64,000 nt of DNA from Thereva unica (Eukaryota; Arthropoda; Insecta; Diptera; Therevidae): positions 40,822,039 through 40,886,038 of the forward strand of contig OX465282.1 in the NCBI GenBank assembly GCA_949987705.1. Direction: 5' to 3'. Below, one piece after another: positions 1-11,053 of the stretch (positions are counted from its first letter, which is position 1; the number at the start of each line of letters is the position of its first letter). The notes below the pieces were generated by a model. It had not been told where the DNA came from. It was given only the letters and a program-made list of their open reading frames with translations, and ran no database searches. Both the position numbers and the translations under genes were made by a program.

Positions 1-1040
1 AAGTTTAGTTTGGATGACAATGCAATCTGGCCATTTTGTAAAAATATCAAGATGGCGGTTCCAAAATGGCGCCCGATTTTTGAAGTTGTGCTCCGCGGCC
101 CTCTGACATGGGTATCAAATGAAAGGATATGACAGGTAGAACACAATAAGCTATGTGGCGTCATTCCAAATTCAAAATGGCGGCCAACACTTACACTGTT
201 TGTCGTCAAATCTACAGCCTACATCAACTTCCAATTGTGCACACACTCGTAGTTCGGGTGGTTAATGTGTATGAATGATGAGATGAATAGTTGAGTTAAG
301 GGTGAGTTGATAATAAAGAAGCAATACACGTTACAAAAAATCACAAACAAACACAGAGATGCTGCTGTCCACTAAATTCAACTACTCAAATACTGAACTC
401 ATGTCCGTATGCATAATTTCAACTAAACCCAGGTAGCAGAGCTGAGTCGAGTTCAGTCAACCTTAACCCAACTCGACTCCCGTTTACATGTAGTTAGACT
501 TGGGTTCAACTTGAGTTCAACTCATCATGTATAAGTACTAAATGCAATCTGACCTTTTTGTAAAAAAATCAAGAAGACGGTTCCGTTTTTGCAATTATGT
601 TCCACCGAGCCCACGACATGGGTATCAAATGAATACAGTAAACTGTGTGACGTAATTTTAAATCTAATAGAATTGCCATCATAAAATGGCGGAATACATA
701 TAATAAACTAAAAAGTAGAAAATAAAATAAATGGTTAAAAAAAAATTTTTTAAAAAAATTCTTTTCATTAACTAAAAAATGTACTGAAAAGTAAAAAATA
801 AAAAATATTTTAAAGAAAGCGTGAAATTTCAATTTTAATGAAAAAGTTAATTAAAAGAATGGCGCATTTTTCATCAAAAATTGAAAATATAACTGTAAAT
901 CGCGTGAGATTTACAATAACCCTCAATTTTTTGCTTTGTTAATTTCAAATTCTAATAAAAATTTTTGATGAAAAATGCGCCATTCTTTTAATTAACTTTT
1001 TCATTAAAATTGAAATTTCACGCTTTCTTTAAAATATTTT
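1..1040 (+). repeat. Family A unit 1 (5' end outside window)
   Basis: Positions 1-220 hold the end of a satellite array, one monomer cut by the window edge. A spacer follows at about 221-735, then a palindrome at 801-1042. The spacer starts at a junction shared with units 2, 5, 6, 8 and 9, where the monomer passes straight into a block beginning ATCTACAGCC. The spacer ends in a diverged monomer that keeps the ATGGGTATCAAATGAA core. No gene is supported. From about 150 onward the unit matches the next one base for base by eye. Confidence 0.8.
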
Positions 1041-1042
1041 TT
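801..1042. repeat. Palindrome P1, loop orientation A
   Basis: The left arm (801-882) and right arm (961-1042) are reverse complements of about 82 bp around a ~78-bp loop. The loop reads in what is here called orientation A (starts TTGAAAATATAACTG). The outer parts of the arms seen in other copies are missing on the right side. Confidence 0.9.
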
Positions 1043-3151
1043 AAATTCTTTTATTTAACTTGCACTGTTTGTCGTCAAATCTTGGAAGTTAAATTTGACC
1101 CACTTCCCGGTTTCGGATAGAGCTGAAATTTTGCATACACGTTTAGTTTGGATGACAATGCAATCTGGCCATTTTGTAAAAATATCAAGATAGCGGTTCC
1201 AAAATGGCGCCCGCTTTTATTTTACTCACACTGTTTGTCGTCAAATCTTGGAAGTTAAATTTGACCCACTTCCCGGTTTCGGATAGAGCTGAAATTTTGC
1301 ATACACGTTTAGTTTGGATAACAATGCAATCTGGCCATTTTGTAAAAATATCAACATGGCGGTTCCAAAATGGCGCCCGATTTTTGAAATTGTGCTCCGC
1401 GGCCCTTTGAAATGGGTATCAAATGAAAGGATATGACAGGTAGAACACAATAAGCTATGTGGCGTCATTCCAAATTCAAAATGGCGGACAACACTTACAC
1501 TGTTTGTCGTCAAATCTTGGAAGTTAAATTTGACCCACTTCCCGGTTTCGGATAGAGCTGAAATTTTGCATACACGTTTAGTTTGGATGACAATGCAATC
1601 TGGCCATTTTGTAAAAATATCATGATGGCGGTTCCAAAATGGCGCCCGATTTTTGAAATTGTGCTCCGCGTCCCTCTGACATGGGTATCAAATGAAAGGA
1701 TATGACAGGTAGAACACAATAAGCTATGTGGCGTCATTCCAAATTCAAAATGGCGGCCAACACTTACACTGTTTGTCGTCAAATCTTGGAAGTTAAATTT
1801 GACCCACTTCCCGGGTTCGGATAGAGCTGAAATTTTGCATACACGTTTAGTTTGGATGACAATGCAATCTGGCCATTTTGTAAAAATATCAAGATGGCGG
1901 TTCCAAAAAGGCGCCCGATTTTTGAAATTGTGCTCCGCGGCCCTCTGACATGGGTATTAAATGAAAGGATATGACAGGTAGAACACAATAAGCTATGTGG
2001 CGTCATTCCAAATTCAAAATGGCGGCCAACACTTACACTGTTTGTCGTCAAATCTTGGAAGTTAAATTTGACCCACTTCCCGATTTCGGATAGAGCTGAA
2101 ATTTTGCATACACGTTTAGTTTGGATGACAATGCAATCTGGCCATTTTGTAAAAATATCAAGATGGCGGATCCAAAATGGCGCCCGATTTTTAAAATTGT
2201 GCTCCGCGTCCCTCTGACATGGGTATCAAATGAAAGGATATGACAGGTAGGACACAATAAGCTATGTGGCGTCATTCCAAATTCAAAATGGCGGCCAACA
2301 CTTACACTGTTTGTCGTCAAATCTACAGCCTACATCAACTTCCAATTGTGCACACACTCGTAGTTCGGGTGGTTAATGTGTATGAATGATGAGATGAATA
2401 GTTGAGTTAAGGGTGAGTTGATAATAAAGAAGCAATACACGTTACAAAAAATCACAAACAAACACAGAGATGCTGCTGTCCACTAAATTCAACTACTCAA
2501 ATACTGAACTCATGTCCGTATGCATAATTTCAACTAAACCCAGGTAGCAGAGCTGAGTCGAGTTCAGTCAACCTTAACCCAACTCGACTCCCGTTTACAT
2601 GTAGTTAGACTTGGGTTCAACTTGAGTTCAACTCATCATGTATAAGTACTAAATGCAATCTGACCTTTTTGTAAAAAAATCAAGAAGACGGTTCCGTTTT
2701 TGCAATTATGTTCCACCGAGCCCACGACATGGGTATCAAATGAATACAGTAAACTGTGTGACGTAATTTTAAATCTAATAGAATTGCCATCATAAAATGG
2801 CGGAATACATATAATAAACTAAAAAGTAGAAAATAAAATAAATGGTTAAAAAAAAATTTTTTAAAAAAATTCTTTTCATTAACTAAAAAATGTACTGAAA
2901 AGTAAAAAATAAAAAATATTTTAAAGAAAGCGTGAAATTTCAATTTTAATGAAAAAGTTAATTAAAAGAATGGCGCATTTTTCATCAAAAATTGAAAATA
3001 TAACTGTAAATCGCGTGAGATTTACAATAACCCTCAATTTTTTGCTTTGTTAATTTCAAATTCTAATAAAAATTTTTGATGAAAAATGCGCCATTCTTTT
3101 AATTAACTTTTTCATTAAAATTGAAATTTCACGCTTTCTTTAAAATATTTT
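1041..3151 (+). repeat. Family A unit 2 (2,111 bp)
   Basis: The unit starts with the AAATTCTTTTATTTAAC end. It carries one half-length monomer (about 1066-1225), four full 269-bp monomers to about 2320, the spacer to about 2840, and palindrome P2 (2912-3153, orientation A). It is the first of two tandem copies with a period of 2,111 bp. Both copies share rare variants, for example GCTGTCCAC in the spacer where other units read GCTGTCAAC. Confidence 0.85.
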
Positions 3152-5452
3152 TTAAATTCTTTTATTTAACTTGCACTGTTTGTCGTCAAATCTTGGAAGT
3201 TAAATTTGACCCACTTCCCGGTTTCGGATAGAGCTGAAATTTTGCATACACGTTTAGTTTGGATGACAATGCAATCTGGCCATTTTGTAAAAATATCAAG
3301 ATAGCGGTTCCAAAATGGCGCCCGCTTTTATTTTACTCACACTGTTTGTCGTCAAATCTTGGAAGTTAAATTTGACCCACTTCCCGGTTTCGGATAGAGC
3401 TGAAATTTTGCATACACGTTTAGTTTGGATAACAATGCAATCTGGCCATTTTGTAAAAATATCAACATGGCGGTTCCAAAATGGCGCCCGATTTTTGAAA
3501 TTGTGCTCCGCGGCCCTTTGAAATGGGTATCAAATGAAAGGATATGACAGGTAGAACACAATAAGCTATGTGGCGTCATTCCAAATTCAAAATGGCGGAC
3601 AACACTTACACTGTTTGTCGTCAAATCTTGGAAGTTAAATTTGACCCACTTCCCGGTTTCGGATAGAGCTGAAATTTTGCATACACGTTTAGTTTGGATG
3701 ACAATGCAATCTGGCCATTTTGTAAAAATATCATGATGGCGGTTCCAAAATGGCGCCCGATTTTTGAAATTGTGCTCCGCGTCCCTCTGACATGGGTATC
3801 AAATGAAAGGATATGACAGGTAGAACACAATAAGCTATGTGGCGTCATTCCAAATTCAAAATGGCGGCCAACACTTACACTGTTTGTCGTCAAATCTTGG
3901 AAGTTAAATTTGACCCACTTCCCGGGTTCGGATAGAGCTGAAATTTTGCATACACGTTTAGTTTGGATGACAATGCAATCTGGCCATTTTGTAAAAATAT
4001 CAAGATGGCGGTTCCAAAAAGGCGCCCGATTTTTGAAATTGTGCTCCGCGGCCCTCTGACATGGGTATTAAATGAAAGGATATGACAGGTAGAACACAAT
4101 AAGCTATGTGGCGTCATTCCAAATTCAAAATGGCGGCCAACACTTACACTGTTTGTCGTCAAATCTTGGAAGTTAAATTTGACCCACTTCCCGATTTCGG
4201 ATAGAGCTGAAATTTTGCATACACGTTTAGTTTGGATGACAATGCAATCTGGCCATTTTGTAAAAATATCAAGATGGCGGATCCAAAATGGCGCCCGATT
4301 TTTAAAATTGTGCTCCGCGTCCCTCTGACATGGGTATCAAATGAAAGGATATGACAGGTAGGACACAATAAGCTATGTGGCGTCATTCCAAATTCAAAAT
4401 GGCGGCCAACACTAAATTGCGGAAAGCTTATAATAGACTAAAAGGTAGAAAATATAACCGATCAACTACCAATTTTGCACACACTCGTAGTTCGGGTGGT
4501 TAATGTGTATGAATGATGAGATGAATAGTTGAGTTAAGGGTGAGTTGATAATAAAGAAGCAATACACGTTACAAAAAATCACAAACAAACACAGAGATAC
4601 TGCTGTCAACTAAATTCAACTACTCAAATACTGAACTCATGTCCGTATGCATAATTTCAACTAAACCCAGGTAGCAGAGCTGAGTCGAGTTCAGTCAACC
4701 TTAACCCAACTCGACTCCCGTTTACATGTAGTTAGACTTGGGTTCAACTTGAGTTCAACTCATCATGTATAAGTACTAAATGCAATCTGACCTTTTTGTA
4801 AAAAAATCAAGAAGACGGTTCCGAGATGGCGGCCGTTTTTGCAATTATGTTCCACCGAGCCCACGACATGGGTATCAAATGAATACAGTAAACTGTGTGA
4901 CGTAATTTTAAATCTAATAGAATTGCCATCATAAAATGGCGGAATACATATAATAAACTAAAAAGTAGAAAATAAAATAAATGGTTAAAAAAATTTTTTA
5001 AAAAAAATTCTTTACATTAACTAAAAAATGTACTGAAAAGTAAAAAATAAAAAATATTTTAAAGAAAGCGTGAAATTTCAATTTTAATGAAAAAGTTAAT
5101 TAAAAGAATGGCGCATTTTTCATCAAAAATTTTGTTAGAATTTGAAATTAACAAAGCAAAAAATTGAGGGTTATTGTAAATCTCACGCGATTTACAGTTA
5201 TATTTTCAATTTTTGATGAAAAATGCGCCATTCTTTTAATTAACTTTTTCATTAAAATTGAAATTTCACGCTTTCTTTAAAATATTTTTTATTTTTTACT
5301 TTTCAGTACATTTTTTAGTTAATGTAAAGAATTTTTTTTAAAAAATTTTTTTAACCATTTATTTTATTATTTTTTACTTTTCAGTACATTTTTTAGTTAA
5401 TGAAAAGAATTTTTTAAAAAAATTTTTTTTAACCATTTATTTTTTTTAATTT
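3152..5452 (+). repeat. Family A unit 3
   Basis: The satellite part (about 3177-4412) repeats unit 2 at an offset of 2,111 bp. The spacer then differs: it begins TAAATTGCGGAAAGC, the longer spacer start also found at about 7230, 23310, 25800, 27745 and 31262. Palindrome P3 follows at 4979-5364. A second, extra right half-arm lies at 5365-5445. Confidence 0.85.
4979..5445. repeat. Palindrome P3, loop orientation B, with extra half-arm
   Basis: Full arms run from an AATGGTT end to an AACCATTT end (4979-5364). The central loop is the reverse complement of the P1 loop (orientation B, starts with GTTAGAATTTG). The last ~80 bp of the right arm is repeated once more at 5365-5445. Confidence 0.85.
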
Positions 5453-8187
5453 TTAAATTCTTTTACTTAACTTACACTGTCGTCAAATCTGGGAAGTTAA
5501 ATTTGACCCACTTCCCGGTTTCGGATAGGGCTGAAATTTTGCATACACGTTTAGTTTGGATGACAATGCAATCTGGCCATTTTGTAAAAATATCAAGATG
5601 GCGGTTCCAAAATGGCGCCCGATTTTTGAAATTGTGCTCCGCGGCCCTCTGACATGGGTATCAAATGAAAGGATATGACAGGTGGAACACAATAAGCTAT
5701 GTGGCGTCATTCCAAATTCAAAATGGCGGCCAATACTTACACCGTTTGTCGTCAAATCTTGGAAGTTAAATTTGACCCACTTCCCGGTTTCGGATAGAGC
5801 TGAAATTTTGCATACACGTTTAGTTTGGATGACAATGCAATCTGGCCATTTTGTAAAAATATCAAGATGGCGGTTCCAAAATGGCGCCTGATTCTATTTA
5901 ACTTACACTGTTTGTCGTCAAATCTTGGAAGTTAAATTTGACCCACTTCCCGGTTTCGGATAGAGCTGAAATTTTGCATACACGTTTAGTTTGGATGACA
6001 ATGCAATCTGGCCATTTTGTGAAAATATCAAGATGGCGGTTCCAAAATGGCGCCCGATTTTTGAAATTGTACTCCGCGGCCCTCTGACATGGGTATCAAA
6101 TGAAAGGATATGACAGGTAGAACACAATAAGCTATGTGGCGTCATTTCAAATTCAAAATGGCGGCCAACACTTACACTGTTTGTCGTCAAATCTTGGAAG
6201 TTAAATTTGACCCACTTTCCGGTTTCGGATAGAGCTGAAATTTTGCATACACGTTTAGTTTGGATGACAATGCAATCTGGCCATTTTGTAAAAATATCAA
6301 GATGGCGGTTCCAAAATGGCGCCCGATTTTTGAAATTGTGCTCAGCGGCCCTCTGACATGGGTATCAAATGAAAGGATATGACAAGTAGAACACAATAAG
6401 CTATGTGGCGTCATTCCAAATTCAAAATGGAGGCCAACACTTACACTGTTTGTCGTCAAATCTTGGAAGTTAAATTTGACCCACTTCCCGGTTTCGGATA
6501 GAGCTGAAATTTTCCATACACGTTTAGTTTGGGTGACAATGCAATCTGGCCATTTTGTAAAAATATCAAGATGGCGCTTCCAAAATGGCGCCCGATTTTT
6601 AAATTGTCCTCCGCGGCCCTCTGACATGGGTATCAAATGAAAAGATATGACAGGTAGAACACAATAAGCTATGTGGCGTCATTCCAAATTCAAAATGGCG
6701 GCCAACACTTACACTGTTTGTCGTCAAATCTTGGAAGTTAAATTTGACCCACTTCCCGGTTTCGGATAGAGCTGAAATTTTGCATACACGTTTAGTTTGG
6801 ATGACAATGCAATCTGGCCATTTTGTAAAAATATCAAGATGGCGGTTCCAAAATGGCGCCCGATTTTTGAAATTGTGCTCCGCGGCCCTCTGACATGGGT
6901 ATAAAATGAAAGGATATGACAGGTAGAACACAATAAGCTATGTGGCGTCATTCCAAATTCAAAATGGCGGCCAACACTTACACTGTTTGCCGTCAAATCT
7001 TGGAAGTTAAATTTGACCCACTTCCCGGTTTCGAATATAGCTGAAATTTTGCATACACGTTTAGTTCGGATGACAATGCAATCTGGCCATTTTGTGAAAA
7101 TATCAAGATAGCGGTTCCAAAATGGCGCCCGCATTTTGAAATTGTGCTCCGCGGCCCTCTGACATGGGTATCAAATGAAAGGATATGACAAGCTATGTGG
7201 CGTCATTCCAAATTCAAAATGGCGGCCAACACTAAATTGCGGAAAGCTTATAATAAACTAAAAAGTAGAAAATATAACCGATGAACTTCCAATTTTGCAC
7301 ACACTCGTAGTTCGGGTGGTTAAGTTGTATGAATGATGAGATGAATAGTTGTGTTAAGGGTGAGTTGATAATAAAGAAGCAATACACGTTACAAAAAATC
7401 ACAAACAAACAAAGAGATGCTGCTGTCAACTAAATTCAACTTCAAATACTGAACTCATGTCCGTATGCATAATTTCAACTAAACCCAGGTAGCAGAGCTG
7501 AGTCGAGTTCAGTCAACCTTAACCCAACTCGACTCCCGTTTACATGTAGTTAGACTTGGGTTCAACTTGAGTTCAACTCATCATGTATAAGTACTAAATG
7601 CAATCTGACCTTTTTGTAAAAGAATCAAGAAGACGGTTCCGAGATGGCGGCCGTTTTTGCAATTATGTTCCACCGAGCCCACGACATGGGTATCAAATAA
7701 ATACAGTAAACTGTGTGACGTACTTTTAAATCTAATAGAATTGCCATCATAAAATGGCGGAATACATATAATAAACTAAAAAGTAGAAAATAAAATAAAT
7801 GGTTAAAAAATTTTTTTAAAAAAAATTCTTTTCATTAACTAAAAAATGTACTGAAAAGTAAAAAATAAAAAATATTTTAAAGAAAGCGTGAAATTTCAAT
7901 TTTAATGAAAACGTTAATTAAAAGAATGGCGCATTTTTCATCAAAAAATTTTGTTAGAATTTGAAATTAACAAAGCAAAAAATTGAGGGTTATTGTAAAT
8001 CTCACGCGATTTACAGTTATATTTTCAATTTTTGATGAAAAATGTGCCATTCTTTTAATTAACTTTTTCATTAAAATTGAAATTTCACGCTTTCTTTAAA
8101 ATATTTTTTATTTTTTACTTTTCAGTACATTTTTTAGTTAATGAAAAGAATTTTTTTTAAAAAAATTTTTTAACCATTTATTTTTTT
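5453..8187 (+). repeat. Family A unit 4
   Basis: Contains about six and a half satellite monomers (about 5470-7230), including a half monomer ending near 5905. The spacer is at 7231-7797 and palindrome P4 at 7798-8179. Monomers here are more diverged from one another than in units 7 and 10, with scattered point changes. No gene is supported; the reading frames on the minus strand are satellite translations. Confidence 0.85.
7798..8179. repeat. Palindrome P4, loop orientation B
   Basis: Full-length palindrome with AATGGTT/AACCATT outer ends. The loop matches the exact reverse complement of the orientation A loop as read in P13. Confidence 0.9.
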
Positions 8188-9404
8188 TTAAATTCTTTTA
8201 TTTAACTTACACTGTTTGTCGTCAAATCTGGGAAGTTAAATTTGACCCACTTCCCGGTTTCGGATAGAGCTGAAATTTTGCATATACGTTTAGTTTGGAT
8301 GACAATGCAATTTGGCCATTTTGTAAAAATATCAAGATGGCGGTTCCAAAATGGCGCCCGATTTTTGAAATTGTGCCATTGTTTGCCGTCAAATCTTGGA
8401 AGTTAAATTTGACCTACTTCCCGGTTTCGGATAGAGCTGAAATTTTGCATATACGTTTAGTTTGGATGACAATGCAATCTGGCCATTTTGTAAAAATATC
8501 AAGATGGCGGTTCCAAAATGGCGCCCGATTTTTGAAATTGTGCTCCGCGGCCCTCTGACATGGGTATCAAATGAAAGCATATGACAGGTAGAACACAATA
8601 AGCTATGTGGCGTCATTCCAAATTCAAAATGGCGGCCAACACTTACACTGTTTGTCGTCAAATCTACAGCCTACATCAACTTCCAATTGTGCACACACTC
8701 GTAGTTCGGGTGGTTAATGTGTGTGAATGATGAGATAAATAGTTGAGTTAAGGGTGAGTTGATAATAAAGAAGCAATACACGTTACAAAAAATCACAAAC
8801 AAACACAGAGATGCTGCTGTCAACTAAATTCAACTACTCAAATACTGAACTCATGTCCGTATGGATAATTTCAACTAAACCCAGGTAGCAGAGCTGAGTC
8901 GAGTTCAGTCAACCTTAACCCAACTCGACTACCGTTTACGTGTAGTTAGATTTGGGTCAACTTGAGTTCAACTCATCATGTATAAGTACTAAATGCAATC
9001 TGACCTTTTTGTAAAAAAATCAAGAAGACGGTTCCGAGATGGCGGCCGTTTTTGCAATTATGTTCCACCGAGCCCACGACATGGGTATCAAATGAATACA
9101 GTAAGCTGTGTGACGTAATTTTAAATCTAATAGAATTGCCATCATAAAATGGCGGAATACATATAATAAACTAAAAAGTAGAAAATAAAATAAATGGTTA
9201 AAAATTTTTTTTAAAAAAAATTCTTTTCATTAACTAAAAAATGTACTGAAAAGTAAAAAATAAAAAATATTTTAAAGAAAGCGTGAAATTTCAATTTTAA
9301 TGAAAAAGTTAATTAAAATAATGGCGCATTTTTCATCAAAAATTGAAAATATAACTGTAAATCGCGTGAGATTTACAAGAACCCTCAATTTTTTGCTTTG
9401 TTAA
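8188..9404 (+). repeat. Family A unit 5 (about 1.2 kb)
   Basis: Short unit with a half monomer and one full monomer (about 8206-8667), a spacer, and only the left half of a palindrome (about 9194-9404). The sequence passes from inside the loop directly into the start of the next unit. Repeated as unit 8 at an offset of about 6,151 bp. Confidence 0.85.
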
Positions 9405-11053
9405 TTTAAATTCTTTTATTTAACTTACACTGTTTGTCGTCAAATCTTGGAAGTTAAATTTGACCCACTTCCCGGTTTCGGATAGAGCTGAAATTTTGCA
9501 TACACGTTTAGTTTGGATGACAATACAATCTGGCCATTTTGTAAAAATATCAAGATGGCGGTTCCAAAATGGCGCTTATTTATTTAACTTACACTGTTTG
9601 TCGTCAAACGTTGGAAGTTAAATTTGACTCACTTCCCGGTTTCGGATAGAGCTGAAATTTTGCATACACGTTTAGTTTGGATGACAATGCAATCTGGCAA
9701 TTTTGTAAAAATATCAAGATGGCGGTTCCAAAATGGCGCCCGATTTTTGAAATTGTGCTCCGCGGCCCTCTGACATGGGTATCAAATGAAAGGGTATGAC
9801 AGGTAGAACACAATAAGCTATGTGGCGTCATTCCAAATTCAAAATGGCGGCCATCACTTACACTGTTTGTCGTCAAATCTTGGAAGTTAAATTTGACCCA
9901 GTTCCCGGTTTCGGATAGAGCTGAAATTTTGCATACAAGTTTAGTTTGGATGACAATGCAATCTGGCCATTTTGTAAAAATATCAAGATGGCGGTTCCAA
10001 AATGGCGCCCGATTTTTGAAATTGTGCTCCGCGGCCCTCTGACATGGGTATCAAATGAAAGGATATGACAGGTAGAACACAATAAGCTATGTGGCGTCAT
10101 TCCAAATTCAAAATGGCGGCCAACACTTACACTGTTTGTCGTCAAATCTACAGCCTACATCAACTTCCAATTGTGCACACACTCGTAGTTCGGGTGGTTA
10201 ATGTGTATGAATGATGAGATGAATAGTTGAGTTAAGGGTGAGTTGATAATAAAGAAGCAATACACGATACAAAAAATCACAAACAAACACAGAGATGCTG
10301 CTGTCAACTAAATTCAACTACTCAAATACTGAACTCATGTCCGTATGCATAATTTCAACTAAACCCAGGTAGCAGAGCTGAGTCGAGTTCAGTCAACCTT
10401 AACCCAACTCGACTCCCGTTTACATGTAGTTAGACTTGGGTTCAACTTGAGTTCAACTCATCATGTATAAGTACTAAATGCAATCTGACCTTTTTGTAAA
10501 AAAATCAAGAAGACGGTTCCGTTTTTGCAATTATGTTCCACCGAGCCCACGACATGGGTATCAAATGAATACAGTAAACTGTGTGCCGTAATTTTAAATC
10601 TAATAGAATTGCCATCATAAAATGGCGGAATACATATAATAAACTAAAAAGTAGAAAATAAAATAAATGGTTAAAAAAAATTTTTAAAAAAAAAATTCTT
10701 TTCATTAACTAAAAAATGTACTGAAAAGTAAAAAATAAAAAATATTTTAAAGAAAGCGTGAAATTTCAATTTTAATGAAAAAGTTAATTAAAAGAATGGC
10801 GCATTTTTCATCAAAAATTGAAAATATAACTGTAAATCGCGTGAGATTTACAATAACCCTCAATTTTTTGCTTTGTTAATTTCAAATTCTAATAAAAATA
10901 TTTGATCAAAAATGCGCCTTTCTTTTAATTAACTTTTTCATTAAAATTGAAATTTCACGCTTTCTTTAAAATATTTTTTATTTTTTACTTTTCAGTACAT
11001 TTTTTAGTTAATGAAAAGAATTTTTTTAAAAATTTTTTTTTTTACCATTTATT
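9405..11053 (+). repeat. Family A unit 6
   Basis: One half monomer plus two full monomers (about 9420-10150), a spacer, and full palindrome P6 (10666-11050, loop orientation A). Repeated as unit 9 about 6,151 bp downstream. Confidence 0.85.
10666..11050. repeat. Palindrome P6, loop orientation A
   Basis: Full-length arms with small mismatches between them (the left arm reads GCGCATTTTTCATC, the right side reads TTTGATCAAAAATGCG). Loop in orientation A. Confidence 0.85.

Noticed and set aside
7232..7429. A 65-codon frame recurring in several spacers (7232, 23315, 27744 and 56810)
   Set aside because: It recurs only because the spacer is repeated. Other spacers (near 221, 2332 and 8667) lack its end through a different junction, and no domain or start context supports translation.
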